Source: Anaerolineales bacterium
GTDB lineage: Bacteria > Chloroflexota > Anaerolineae > Anaerolineales > UBA4823
NCBI GenBank assembly: GCA_016935755.1
Contig: JAFGQI010000076.1
Coordinates: 46,584 to 110,583, forward strand
Reading direction: 5' to 3'
Length of the DNA: 64,000 bases
In this document: positions 35,203 through 45,312 of the stretch, one piece after another
How positions within the stretch are numbered: position 1 is the stretch's first letter
Layout: each line of letters starts with the position of its first letter
The notes under the pieces: generated by a model
What the model saw: only the letters and a program-made list of their open reading frames with translations
What the model was told of the DNA's origin: nothing
The model's database searches: none
Position numbers and translations under genes: made by a program

Positions 35203-38200
35203 TTACGGCTGCGGCTGCTGGATTGCCGGCAGGAAGAGGCTGTTAAAGCGCGCTCCCGCCAGCGGGCCAAAGTATTGAGCCACCCCTCCGCTGACCACCT
35301 CGATCCAATAATAATATACCAGGCCGATTGTTCCGCTGTCATCCTCGAAGGAATACAGCGTGCCAGCGCCTGTGGCTGGGATCAGATCGTCACCGTTCAA
35401 TTTGGTGAGTAAGCCATCCAGGCTGGTTGAACGATATACATTGAAACCATCCAGCCCGGTTTCCTGGCTGGTTTCCCAGCTAAGGGTGACCTGATCCAGG
35501 CTGCTCGTGAGGCTGAAATCCGCTAAGCGGACGATATCCGGCTCGTCAAGCCCGGCGGTGAAGGCGGAGAAGCTGGTCAGAACCGCGCTGATACGGTGAT
35601 TGAGGGCATCCACCGGGTTGAGCATGCTCCACCAGACGCCATCGTACTGTTTGCCAGATAAATTCGCCTCGACGCCAACCACATCGGCAGGCAGATAATT
35701 GAACGCAGCTGTGCAGGAGAAACCACTGATCCCGTTTTGGGAGATTTCCCAGTAGCGGGTCAGGTAGTCGCTGGAGGTGGGGTTTAGTGGATGAGCAGTA
35801 TCTACCAGGCGAACACCGGCATAAGCGTTATTGAAGCTCCCACTGGTGAAGTTCAAAGTCACAGGCGAGTATTCTGCTATACCATCACTGTCACCAATCG
35901 GGAAAGTGAAAGAGCCTGTCCCGCTGAAGGTTTTGCGCAGTTCGCCTGAGTCCGTAGCAATTACCATGTTAGCTGCCGATGGGCTGCCCGCAACGCTGGA
36001 GGCTGCACCCAGGGTCAGGTTGTATTTCCCCAAAGTAAGCAGACCATTGCTCAGGGTCAGGTTCCCGTTTATATTTACCGGCTGGCCTAATGCGACGCCG
36101 CTAATATTGTTAATCGTGAGGTGGTTGAAAGCTGCCGGTGGGCTGCCGCCGATCCACTGCGGGGAAGATCCGGCAAAGGCCACCGTGCTGCTGCCAGGGT
36201 TGAAGCTGCCGCCGTTCAAATATAAGTTTCCAGTCAGGGTTAGCGTGCCAGCAGGAGCGTTGAATACGCCGTCAGAGATCGACAGGCTGCTGATGGTGGC
36301 GCTGCCCAACACCTGCACGGTGGCGTTCTTGCTTAAGGAAACTGCCTCGTTGAACACTTTTGGATAAACATGCACACTGCCGCCCGTGCGCACCTCATTG
36401 ATGGCGATTTGCAGGCTGGTGTAGCAGGGGGTGTTCCCTGCGCACAGGCCATCCGGGTCAGCATAGGTATCGGCGGCAATGAAGCTGCGCGCCTGAGCCA
36501 GATAGAGATCGAAGTTTTCACTCAGATTGAACAGAGTCTGGGCGAAACCCAGGCTGCCATAGCTGGGGTTCTGGCTGTCGGGCGGGTTCTTAGAATAGAG
36601 CAGGGTTGGCCCGGTAAAGTTGAACCCGTTGAGGGTGGTGTTCAGCCAGAGCAGGCGCGGCGCGCCGGCGTTACCAGATGCATTGAAGGGAGGATCGTCC
36701 ACCGTGGCAGTGGACTGGTAGGTCAAATTGGGAGCGCCGCCCGCCGCCGGGATGCGCAGCAAGTAGACATTTGCCCCACGCAGGCTGTCTTTATAGGCCA
36801 GGTAAGAGATATAGGTATATGATCCATCGCCAGTGATCATGTTGGCGTTCTGCTCGGCGATGCGCTCGATAAACGGGCCGTAGGTGACCGGGAAGCTTGG
36901 ATTGGGTAAAGAGCCAGTGGAACGGGTATAGTACAGGCGAGGGGTTGGATTGCTGTAGTCCACATACCGGTGCCAGCTTACCCACAGGGAGTCTGTGGCG
37001 GCGATATAGGCAACCGCAGGCCGCGATTCGCGCTCTCCAGTGCCTGCTACAGTGATATTCCTCACCCCGGCGGCATCCCAGGCGTTGCTGTCGCCATCCC
37101 AACGCTTGAGGCGGACGTCGCGGTTGTAGTCAAGCACCCGGTGGGAATAAGCCATCCAGACATCATTGCGGGCGGTGTCCAGAGTGAGTTGAGCGTAGCG
37201 ACTGGGTGCATTCGTGCCCGTCGCATCGGGTATGGCTGCAACCGTTGTCCAGCTGGCTCCGTTGTTGGTTGACTGAGCGGAATAAACCCCAGATGTATAA
37301 TTGGTGCCGCGATAAGCGAACCAGACCACCAGGATATCGCCGTTATTATCGTAGATCACATCCGGTTCATACAGGGTTTCGTCGTTGTTGTATGTAGCCA
37401 GGGTCTGGATAGCCCCCCAGCCGCTTCCATTCGTCCAGGTGCGAGCGTACATCGCGGTTGAATCGCTGCGATGCCAGGCCACAGTGACGCTGGAGCCATC
37501 CGCTTTTCCGGCGATAACTGGGAAGGCGTAATACGCGCCATCATTGGCATCCACCTGACCCATCTTGCTCCAGGTTTGCCCGCCGTTGGTGGAGCGGGCA
37601 GTCCAGATTTTTGCTTCGCTGTTGTTGTGGTTTTCAGCCGTGAGGTAGGTGATCCACAGGGTTTGTCCACTTCCCCAGGCATCCGGGGCGAACTGTGGAG
37701 CGCTGTCAGCGATAATGTGCGTTTCGTTCAGCAAGGAGGATGGTGTGAGTACATTCAGGCCGAGCACCTGGGCATCCTTGCGGCTGCCAGCGCCAGCGGA
37801 AGCGGCAGTCAGGGCAACATCATAGGCGCCGCTGGAAGCCCCCAGAGCTACTTTGACCGTCACCTGTACATCTTGAGATGCGCCTGAAGCTAAAGCGATT
37901 GGGCCGGAGGGGTTATATGTCACCGTGATGCCGGAGGCGCTGACGCCATTCATATTCGTGACCGCATAGCTCAGGCTGAAGGTATCCGCATTGGTGCCCC
38001 AGTTTGTTAAACGAACCGAGGTGGTGAAGGCGCTGCCCGGAGCAGTATGTTCTTGCGTGCCGGAGAGAGGCCGGAGGGAGGGGAAATACGGTTGGGATGA
38101 AGTGCCTGCCCGTCCGCTGGGGTCAGATCGCGTGTAGGACGGGGTGACCCCGAGGCCACCCGAGACAACCAGGGCATAGGGCTGGGTGCTGGAATTGATC

Positions 38201-40533
38201 GTAGTGGCGATGGTCTGCAGGGTCCACTGCCCGGCAGGCGGGTTCTGCACATAAACCGCCTCGGTGTTGTTCTTGGCGTCCGCGCTGCCGCCGGTGGTTG
38301 ACCAGGATCCGTTGAATACGTTGCCGCGATACTGCATCCCTCCGGGAGCAGTGACCAGCAGATCCAGGTTGTTTACGGCATAGCCATCTGAGCCAAGCTG
38401 GCGGTCCGTCCAGGTCAACGTGATCTTGAGCGGTTCGTTTGAATCGATCACATTGAAGGTATACTGGCGTGTGCTGCCTGAAGTAGTAAATCCAATGCTG
38501 GATGTCTTCTGACCAGCAGTGATGTTGGTGAAATCATCATAGAAGAAGGAGCGCGGGGCGCGCGGAGTAATGGATTGCTCCAGGTTGACCATGCCCCAGC
38601 CCTGCATGTTGCGCCCGCCATACGGAGCAGTGGTCAGATTTTCGTAGCCGTAGCCCGTATCCACTGCGCCGTTAAGCAAGAACGCCTTGACCAGGGCGGC
38701 GCTGGGTGGTGTGCTGCTGCCCAACCATTGGATATCCTGCAGGTAATCGCGCACAATCGTAGCCGCGCCGGTGGCGTTGGGGGCGGACATGGAGGTGCCG
38801 CCCGACCACCAGTAATCCATATGCCCATCGCCATTCCCATCACCGGGTTCATTGGACCACAGGGTGAAGGTGTCTTCGTCGATAAATGTGGTGCGGGTGG
38901 AGAGAATATCTGCCCCAGGAGCGACAATGTCGGGTTTGAAGCGCCCATCCGAGGGAGGGTTGACCGGGCCGCGGCTGCTGAAATCCGTCAGCACCACAGC
39001 GGTATCACTGCTGTTCCACAAAGAGCGGTGGTTGCCGCTTGCGCCCACCGAGAGGATGTTCTTGGCTGTGCCAGGCTGCCCGACTGTGTTCCAGTTGGGG
39101 CCATCGTTGCGGGCAGAGGCCAGCACCAGGTAGTCCTGGTAATCCCACATGATCTCATCAGCCTCGGTGGCATCCTGTCCATAGCTGTAGTACGGCGCTC
39201 CCCAGGAGTTGTTGACATTGCGCGCCCCGTTGTCGTAAACGCTCTTCCAGGTCAGATAAACATCCCCTAAGCCGCACAGAGTGCCTTGAGTTAAGTAGTA
39301 GTGGCCAGCAACGTAGGAAAACACCATCCGGGCTTCCGGCGCTTGCCCCACGCCAAAGGCGTAGTCGAAGAAGGGATTTGCACCGCGCGCCTGGTTCTGC
39401 AAGCCACGCTGCAGCAGTGAGTTATAGCCGTTACCCAGGATCGTTCCAGCAACATGTGTGCCATGACCAGAGGCATTTTCACTATCTGAATTGTAGCAGA
39501 AGCACGGGCTGGAACAGCCTTGCCCGGGAAGTGCGGCGGAGATGCGCGAAGTCTTGATCCCATTGGTAAAGTCGTAGAAGTCATTGATATTAGGAGTTGT
39601 GTTATTGGCATCCAGACCAGAATCGACCATGCCCGCGATCTGCCCTTCGCCGGTCAGGTCCTGCAGCAGCCCATTGCGGGAAGCGCTGCGCACATCCCAG
39701 GTGCGAGTGACCTGGCTGGCGCGCTCATTGTCGAAGGTGGGCGGGATATATGGCTCGAGACGATAGACGCCTGGGATGGCTGCCAGGGCAGGTATCTGCT
39801 CTGGCGTTGCCCAGATGCGCATGACCTGCAGTTCACGGCTGGCGACCCACTCTATGGAAGCCCCAACGCCTGCCACCTTCTCCTGCAGGGCGGTGGGGTC
39901 CTGGCCCGGAAAAGAGCGCAGGTTCAGGGCGATCAGGCCGTCTTGGGCGAATGCCAGCTGCAGCTCCTGCGCGGAGGCCAGTCGATATGCGGGGTGGTAG
40001 GGGCCAACCCACTGCACAGCATGCGCTTGCTGCACCTTGGGCAGCAAGGCTGGATCCATGCGGACGATAAACGTGAAGTTCGGATGATAGCCCAGGAAGG
40101 CAACCCCCATTGATTCTAATTCTTTCAGCCATTCCGCCTTGGTAGGGCCGTAAAACTGGATCAGAAAGTACGGGTCTTCTGGCGCAGAGCGCAGGTCAGC
40201 GGAGAGTTTCGGTTCGCCTTGGGAGGTGTCGAAAGTCGTCCCATTGAGCGAGATGACTGTGCGCTCTGGCAAGAAATCGACGACATAATCTTGCTCCAGG
40301 GCGCGCAGGTCGGTAGTGGTTGCTTCTGCCAGTACGAAAGCCTCATAATATTCCAGGATGCGCAGGTTTGCAGGCAGCGCCCTGGTGCCAGAGGTGTTCG
40401 CCAGCACCAGTTGAGTCTGGGTGGCTGAGCGCGCTGGGATGATTGCCAGCAGGGCGATCATGCTCAGGGTGAGCAGGATGAAAATGCTTTGCCAAAAGGG
40501 GAAACGGTGGAATAAGAAACGGCGCGGCTGCAT
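35203..40533 (-). CDS. Giant secreted subtilisin-like (S8) protease with BNR/Asp-box region and C-terminal beta-rich repeats
   Basis: 1776 aa; signal peptide, IAGMVDSGLDANN (Asp), GHGTHVAGTILGNG (His), GGTSMSAPNATGAATIV (Ser), Asp-box-like RSTNGGQTWSKMG and QSTNNGASWTTV, C-terminal LFLPAIQQPQP. Confidence 0.92.
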   Translation of the reverse strand: MQPRRFLFHRFPFWQSIFILLTLSMIALLAIIPARSATQTQLVLANTSGTRALPANLRILEYYEAFVLAEATTTDLRALEQDYVVDFLPERTVISLNGTTFDTSQGEPKLSADLRSAPEDPYFLIQFYGPTKAEWLKELESMGVAFLGYHPNFTFIVRMDPALLPKVQQAHAVQWVGPYHPAYRLASAQELQLAFAQDGLIALNLRSFPGQDPTALQEKVAGVGASIEWVASRELQVMRIWATPEQIPALAAIPGVYRLEPYIPPTFDNERASQVTRTWDVRSASRNGLLQDLTGEGQIAGMVDSGLDANNTTPNINDFYDFTNGIKTSRISAALPGQGCSSPCFCYNSDSENASGHGTHVAGTILGNGYNSLLQRGLQNQARGANPFFDYAFGVGQAPEARMVFSYVAGHYYLTQGTLCGLGDVYLTWKSVYDNGARNVNNSWGAPYYSYGQDATEADEIMWDYQDYLVLASARNDGPNWNTVGQPGTAKNILSVGASGNHRSLWNSSDTAVVLTDFSSRGPVNPPSDGRFKPDIVAPGADILSTRTTFIDEDTFTLWSNEPGDGNGDGHMDYWWSGGTSMSAPNATGAATIVRDYLQDIQWLGSSTPPSAALVKAFLLNGAVDTGYGYENLTTAPYGGRNMQGWGMVNLEQSITPRAPRSFFYDDFTNITAGQKTSSIGFTTSGSTRQYTFNVIDSNEPLKITLTWTDRQLGSDGYAVNNLDLLVTAPGGMQYRGNVFNGSWSTTGGSADAKNNTEAVYVQNPPAGQWTLQTIATTINSSTQPYALVVSGGLGVTPSYTRSDPSGRAGTSSQPYFPSLRPLSGTQEHTAPGSAFTTSVRLTNWGTNADTFSLSYAVTNMNGVSASGITVTYNPSGPIALASGASQDVQVTVKVALGASSGAYDVALTAASAGAGSRKDAQVLGLNVLTPSSLLNETHIIADSAPQFAPDAWGSGQTLWITYLTAENHNNSEAKIWTARSTNGGQTWSKMGQVDANDGAYYAFPVIAGKADGSSVTVAWHRSDSTAMYARTWTNGSGWGAIQTLATYNNDETLYEPDVIYDNNGDILVVWFAYRGTNYTSGVYSAQSTNNGASWTTVAAIPDATGTNAPSRYAQLTLDTARNDVWMAYSHRVLDYNRDVRLKRWDGDSNAWDAAGVRNITVAGTGERESRPAVAYIAATDSLWVSWHRYVDYSNPTPRLYYTRSTGSLPNPSFPVTYGPFIERIAEQNANMITGDGSYTYISYLAYKDSLRGANVYLLRIPAAGGAPNLTYQSTATVDDPPFNASGNAGAPRLLWLNTTLNGFNFTGPTLLYSKNPPDSQNPSYGSLGFAQTLFNLSENFDLYLAQARSFIAADTYADPDGLCAGNTPCYTSLQIAINEVRTGGSVHVYPKVFNEAVSLSKNATVQVLGSATISSLSISDGVFNAPAGTLTLTGNLYLNGGSFNPGSSTVAFAGSSPQWIGGSPPAAFNHLTINNISGVALGQPVNINGNLTLSNGLLTLGKYNLTLGAASSVAGSPSAANMVIATDSGELRKTFSGTGSFTFPIGDSDGIAEYSPVTLNFTSGSFNNAYAGVRLVDTAHPLNPTSSDYLTRYWEISQNGISGFSCTAAFNYLPADVVGVEANLSGKQYDGVWWSMLNPVDALNHRISAVLTSFSAFTAGLDEPDIVRLADFSLTSSLDQVTLSWETSQETGLDGFNVYRSTSLDGLLTKLNGDDLIPATGAGTLYSFEDDSGTIGLVYYYWIEVVSGGVAQYFGPLAGARFNSLFLPAIQQPQP

Positions 40534-40611
40534 ATTTCCTCATAAGCACGATGGGATGAATGAAAAACAGCCTCTATTTTAGCACTGAAAAAGACCGAAA
40601 CGTGGTGGATA

Positions 40612-41265
40612 TTAGCTATAGGCAGTTGCCGCGATCACGGCTGTGGCGGCCGCGGATTCAATTTCCTCGATCACCTGCGCCACTGCTTCGCCGAATATTT
40701 CACCTTTGACCAGTGCTTTGATGCCGCGGGAAGCCATCTTGCGTTCGTCGCGGGTAAACACCAGTCCGGACATCTGGCAAGCCTGTGCCAGGCTGAGTAA
40801 AATCACCCCGCGCGGCTCGGGTTTTTCGGCAGCCAGGATCATGGCGCGCATGTGCTGCTTGATCCAGTATTTGGCGGAGGCGTCTTGCTGTGGATAGGCC
40901 ACATAGGGAATAACCCAGATGTATTTCTTCTCCTGGCGCTGCAGGATGCCTTTCTGTACCAGGCGGGCTGCGACGCGTTTGCGATATTTCTTATCACCCA
41001 GGGTATTGACCCACACTGTCAGTTTGCGCGGCTTTTTAGAAGCGGCGATATAGGCCATAGCATCATCCAGTAGTTCATCTCCACTGGATGTGTCATCTAG
41101 AATGATCAGCTTGCGATCATGATCCAGGCCAACCTTTCCCGCCAATGCCAATTCAGCCAAAATTGCGCCGGCCAGACCATAGGGCAGATAGGATGTAGCG
41201 CCATGCAAGGTGCCTTTTTCATCGTTTAAAGCCAATAAAAAGAGTTCTTCAGCTAAGTTGAGCAT
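40612..41265 (-). CDS. GPP34 (GOLPH3/Vps74-like) family phosphoprotein
   Basis: MLNLAEELFLLALNDEKGTLHGATSYLPYGLAGAILAELALAGKVGLDHDRKLIILD... matches GPP34 N-terminal character. GGAGGAG precedes ATG at 41265, so this start is preferred over 41286. Confidence 0.85.
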   Translation of the reverse strand: MLNLAEELFLLALNDEKGTLHGATSYLPYGLAGAILAELALAGKVGLDHDRKLIILDDTSSGDELLDDAMAYIAASKKPRKLTVWVNTLGDKKYRKRVAARLVQKGILQRQEKKYIWVIPYVAYPQQDASAKYWIKQHMRAMILAAEKPEPRGVILLSLAQACQMSGLVFTRDERKMASRGIKALVKGEIFGEAVAQVIEEIESAAATAVIAATAYS

Positions 41266-41404
41266 ATCTCCTCCATAAACGTACATAAGCAGCTGGTTGC
41301 AGCCTGGATTTCATTGTACCTGAAATCATGTTTACATGGTTAATGCTTTGTTATTAATTTAACCAGACACTATCCATCCTGGAGCGCTCAGGATTAAATA
41401 AAAG

Positions 41405-41426
41405 GCGCCCTCTGCGGGGAGGGCGC
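41405..41426 (-). terminator. Isolated terminator-like hairpin upstream of the GPP34 gene
   Basis: gcgccctc-tgcggg-gagggcgc, 8-bp perfect GC stem; minus strand continues cttttattt. No annotated minus-strand gene ends here. Confidence 0.5.
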
Positions 41427-41589
41427 GAAAAAACTCACCGCAGAGGTAGATTTACTCGCGATAATAATAGGAACCAAGCGTAGAACTGCATCTGGTGTGC
41501 ATAAGGTGATTTTAGCGGATTTCCCAGAAGATGGAAAGGGTGAAGTCGTTTTGACATCAGCACGCTAACGCAAATAAATATTCCCGTGC

Positions 41590-41595
41590 TATAAT
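41590..41595 (+). promoter_or_regulatory. Candidate -10 hexamer for the HNH endonuclease gene
   Basis: TATAAT 23 bp upstream of the preferred GTG start; a clear -35 at correct spacing was not identified. Confidence 0.4.
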
Positions 41596-41617
41596 GGGCA
41601 ATATTTTGGAGGGAACC

Positions 41618-42121
41618 GTGTTAGAACCGGTGCTGGTGCTCAATGCAAACTTTGAGCCCATTAATGTGTGTAATATGCGCCGGGCGGTTGGCTTGATTTT
41701 GAATGGTAAAGCCAGCCTGGTGCTCAATGGTCGCGGGGAGATTCGCACGATCACCCGCTCCTTTCCACGTCCATCCATCATCCGCCTGGATAAAATGATC
41801 AAGCGCCCTCGGCCTATTGTGCGCCTCACCAAACGTGAAATCCTGCGCCGGGATGATTTCACCTGCCAGTACTGTGGGCAAAGGGTCAGTTATTTAACCG
41901 TGGATCACGTGCTGCCTCGCCGGTTGGGGGGCGAATATTCCTGGCAGAACCTGGTTGCTGCCTGCCCCAACTGCAATCACCACAAAGGAGGCCGCACTCT
42001 GGAACAAGCCCAGATGCGCCTGCTGCGATTGCCGCATGAGCCGCCTGCTTCTGCGCAGTATTTCTTTGCTCGCCATCTGAGCGACAATACTGAATGGCTG
42101 CCGTTTATTGAAGGCTGGTAA
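41618..42121 (+). CDS. HNH endonuclease
   Basis: GTG start preferred (GGAGGG 5' of it): MLEPVLVLNANFEPINVCNMRRAVGLILNGKASLVLN...RDDFTCQYCGQRVSYLTVDHVLPRRLGGEYSWQNLVAACPNCNHHKGGRT. Confidence 0.88.
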   Translation: MLEPVLVLNANFEPINVCNMRRAVGLILNGKASLVLNGRGEIRTITRSFPRPSIIRLDKMIKRPRPIVRLTKREILRRDDFTCQYCGQRVSYLTVDHVLPRRLGGEYSWQNLVAACPNCNHHKGGRTLEQAQMRLLRLPHEPPASAQYFFARHLSDNTEWLPFIEGW

Positions 42122-42178
42122 GGTGAATAATCCCTGGCCGGAATAACTGTCCTTCGCCGGGCGTTTTCCCCGCTGAAA

Positions 42179-42934
42179 TTATAAATCGATTGACATGAAA
42201 TCTTCCGCCAGGGTGACCGGACCAGAAAAAGTCTGTCTGGCTTCGTCTTCCAGGCTGTGGGAGTCAAAATCGCCGGTGGGATAATGCACCAGGTAGAGAT
42301 GTCCGGCTCCGGCGCGCCCCGCAATTTCGCCTGCCTGACCAGCGGAGGTATGTCCGTTCGTCGCGCCGCCGGATTCATGGATAAGCACGTCTGCTCCCTG
42401 GGCCAGGCGCACAACTTCATCACAGGGGGCTGTATCGCCGGAATAGGCCAGGATTTTGCCATTTTGTGCCAGTTCGATGCGCACACCGATTGCAGGGATC
42501 ATATGCCGTACAGGGGAGGTAAACAGGCGGAACTGCGGAGTCTCCAATGCCAGGTGCATCTCCTGTTCGACTAACCGGTGGAACTGCACGGGGAAAAAGT
42601 TGGGCCAGCTCCCCCAATCGTAAAACTCCATCACCTTTTCAATGCGATCCAGGGTATGAGCCAGGCCATAGATATGCAGCAGGCTGCGGCGGCCTGCCAG
42701 CCAACTGTGCATCAGCAGAGAGGGCACCCCAGAGACGTGGTCGGGATGAAAATGGGTCAGCACCAGATCGGTCAGGTGTTGATAGTTCACTCCTGCGTGT
42801 CCCAGCCGTACTACGGCGTTGTGAACACAGTCGATCATCAACAAACGATCATCATAGGATAAAGCCAGATGGGTGTTTTCATGGTGTTCGTCTGGCAGGG
42901 CATTGCCTGTCCCCAAGAAAATAAGCCGGGTCAT
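42179..42934 (-). CDS. MBL-fold hydrolase (ribonuclease Z-like)
   Basis: MTRLIFLGTGNALPDEHHENTHLAL start at 42934; LVLTHFHPDHVSGVPSLL motif, LAYSGDTAPCDEVVRLA, LIHESGG. Confidence 0.85.
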   Translation of the reverse strand: MTRLIFLGTGNALPDEHHENTHLALSYDDRLLMIDCVHNAVVRLGHAGVNYQHLTDLVLTHFHPDHVSGVPSLLMHSWLAGRRSLLHIYGLAHTLDRIEKVMEFYDWGSWPNFFPVQFHRLVEQEMHLALETPQFRLFTSPVRHMIPAIGVRIELAQNGKILAYSGDTAPCDEVVRLAQGADVLIHESGGATNGHTSAGQAGEIAGRAGAGHLYLVHYPTGDFDSHSLEDEARQTFSGPVTLAEDFMSIDL

Positions 42935-42959
42935 CTTTATTCTTTCCTTTTCCAGTTTC

Positions 42960-44381
42960 TTACCTGCCCAGAAGCCATACTGCCACCTGGGGGGTAATGA
43001 AAACCTCGGCAATGGCTGCCAGCAGGAACAAGGGCAGCACGATAATCAGCATCGTTTTGACCCACTGGGCCAACGCTCCAAGCCAGGCTTCTCCAATCGT
43101 CTTGCCTCTGGCTGGGGCAGCCAGTGTGGCTCCCAGCTTGAGCACTGCTGCTCCTGCCAGGATGATCGCGGGGATTTCCACCACGCCGTGCGGCAGCACC
43201 AGAGCGGTCAGAAAGGTGAAGACGGAATACCCGGCAGCAGCCACATTCGTTGCCAGATAGCTGATCAGCATTAAGGGTAAGGCCAGGACTAAAACCCCGA
43301 TGACCCCGAAGGAGAAAATCCCTAACAGAGTAGCGATCAACACCGCGCGTAAATTATGCCACCAGATCAGACCCACTCCAGCTGGCGACAGAAAGCGTAT
43401 TTCGTCCAGTCCCTGGATGAAGCCTTGCCCCAGGTTATCCAGGTTCAGCAAGTTCGCGGGCAAGGGCAGAATCCTGGCAGTATGCACCCCTGCCAGGATG
43501 CCTATCGTGAGGGTTGCCAACATGACCAGGGTTGGCAGGCGCAACTCGAGCAGGACAGCAGGAATCTCATGGCGCAGCCATGCACCCAATGAGTGAGCCT
43601 GTCCGGTGATGGCGCGTTTGAACACTTTCCAGCCCCAGGACAAATTGAGCACGTCCAGCTCCCGCCCAAGCATTTCCTCCCGGTTGAAATAGGCCAGGCC
43701 GGTGCGGATCAACAGCCCGGCGATCACCAGCTGTCCGACAATCGCCCACCAGAGCACATCGTAGATCGCCCAGAACATCACGATGCTCTCGCCCTGGATC
43801 AGCATAGCCATCGGCACGATGATAAATGATGCCAGCAAGTTCGCTGCTCGCACCGAGGTGGTTTGCGATGAGACGACCACCGCGCCGCTGACCATTACCA
43901 CCGCCTGTACCGTAGTCAGAATCAGGATCTGGATGATCAGGGTAGTATCTGGCTGCCAGTTAATGTTCCGGAAGACTCCTGCCAGATATACGGTGATGCC
44001 CAGGTAGCTGCCCAGCAGGGGAGGCACCATAGCGGCCAGCAGTTTGCCCAGATAGAGCTGCCCATCGGTCAATGGGCTGCTGAGCAGGGGCTCAATGCTG
44101 CGCCTCTCTTTTTCTCCCACGAAACTTTCCAGGGCAATTACCAGTGAGACCGAGATGGGGAAAAACCCTACTACCATCAACAAGAAAGGGATCAGCCGTT
44201 CGCCCACCACCGGGGCGTTGTAGCGCTGAACAAAGTTTACCGCCTGGTCAGCGGTGAAGTTCATCAGCCCGGGAAAGAAAAGCGTCAGAACGATTACCGG
44301 GAAGATGATCCGCCAGTCGCTAAATTGGTCGCGCACCTCGCGGTATGTGATCACCAGAGCCATACGCAGGCTATTTAGCAT
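42960..44381 (-). CDS. ABC-2 type transporter permease
   Basis: MLNSLRMALVITYREVRDQFSDWRIIFPVI..., GEKERRSIEPLLSSPLTDGQLYLGKLLAAMV; multi-TM; start at 44381 overlapping the ATPase gene end. Confidence 0.85.
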   Translation of the reverse strand: MLNSLRMALVITYREVRDQFSDWRIIFPVIVLTLFFPGLMNFTADQAVNFVQRYNAPVVGERLIPFLLMVVGFFPISVSLVIALESFVGEKERRSIEPLLSSPLTDGQLYLGKLLAAMVPPLLGSYLGITVYLAGVFRNINWQPDTTLIIQILILTTVQAVVMVSGAVVVSSQTTSVRAANLLASFIIVPMAMLIQGESIVMFWAIYDVLWWAIVGQLVIAGLLIRTGLAYFNREEMLGRELDVLNLSWGWKVFKRAITGQAHSLGAWLRHEIPAVLLELRLPTLVMLATLTIGILAGVHTARILPLPANLLNLDNLGQGFIQGLDEIRFLSPAGVGLIWWHNLRAVLIATLLGIFSFGVIGVLVLALPLMLISYLATNVAAAGYSVFTFLTALVLPHGVVEIPAIILAGAAVLKLGATLAAPARGKTIGEAWLGALAQWVKTMLIIVLPLFLLAAIAEVFITPQVAVWLLGR

Positions 44382-45312
44382 GGATTGCCTCCAGATCATC
44401 CGGGGCGGCAATCGCTTGCAGATAAACTTGCTCCAGGCTGCGAGGCACTTCCTGCAGGCCAATCACGGGCAAACCCTGTTCTAAGAAGGATCGCAGGATG
44501 AGCGGGTTGCCCTCCGCGGGATCATCCACGCGAAAGCGCACCCAATCATCGCCGCGGGTGGTCACCTGGGAACCCGGCGGAACAGCGAAAGCAACCCCGT
44601 TCAGGTTCCTGGCCAGGCGCAGCTCGTACTCAGCCGGGCCCAACAGACGGGCCTTGAGCGATTGCGGCGAACCCAGGGCGATTATCCTGCCGCGCCGGAT
44701 GATGGCAATCTGGTCGGCCAATTCTTCCGCTTCAGCCAGATTGTGGGTGCAGATGATGATGGCGCGTTCAGCTGAACGCAGGTTGCGGATGGCATCCCGC
44801 ACCAGGCGGGCGCTTTCCGGGTCCATGGCAGAGGTCGGTTCATCGAGCAATAGCACAGGAGGATCATGCAGCAAGGCACGCGCCAGGGCCAGCTTCTGAC
44901 GCATTCCTTTGGAATATTCGCCAATCTGTTTGCGGCTGTGGATGGGCAGGCTAAAATGCTCCAGCAGTTCCTGAATGCGCCGCTGGCGAATTTCAGGAGC
45001 CTGCTGGTAGATCTGGCCATAGAAATCCAGATAATCCTCTGCTGGCATGCGATTGTACAACCCGTGATTCTCGGTCAGCACACCCACGTGGGCGCGCACT
45101 TGCTGCGCCTGGGTGATGATATCGAAGCCAGCCACGCGCGCTGAGCCGCGCGTGGGGCGCAGCACGGAGGTAAGCATGCGTACAGTGGTGGTCTTCCCGG
45201 CGCCATTTGGGCCCAGCAAAGCCAGCACTTCACCCGCCCCCACCTTTAGAGTGACATCGTCGACAGCCAGGAATTCATCAAACTGCTTGCTAAGGTTATT
45301 GGTGAAAATCAT
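44371..45312 (-). CDS. ABC transporter ATP-binding protein
   Basis: Walker A LLGPNGAGKTTTVRML, signature YSKGMRQKLALARAL, Walker B VLLLDEPTSAMD. Confidence 0.95.
   Translation of the reverse strand: MIFTNNLSKQFDEFLAVDDVTLKVGAGEVLALLGPNGAGKTTTVRMLTSVLRPTRGSARVAGFDIITQAQQVRAHVGVLTENHGLYNRMPAEDYLDFYGQIYQQAPEIRQRRIQELLEHFSLPIHSRKQIGEYSKGMRQKLALARALLHDPPVLLLDEPTSAMDPESARLVRDAIRNLRSAERAIIICTHNLAEAEELADQIAIIRRGRIIALGSPQSLKARLLGPAEYELRLARNLNGVAFAVPPGSQVTTRGDDWVRFRVDDPAEGNPLILRSFLEQGLPVIGLQEVPRSLEQVYLQAIAAPDDLEAIHAK

Noticed and set aside
38575-39270. 231-aa plus-strand ORF antisense to the giant S8 protease, and similar ORFs at 31070-31708 and 34178-34804
   Set aside because: Antisense to catalytic or repeat regions of the proteases; no independent support.
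41551-41595. TTGACA...TATAAT sigma70 promoter upstream of the HNH gene
   Set aside because: Hexamers are separated by 33 nt, far from ~17; only the -10 was kept as a candidate.
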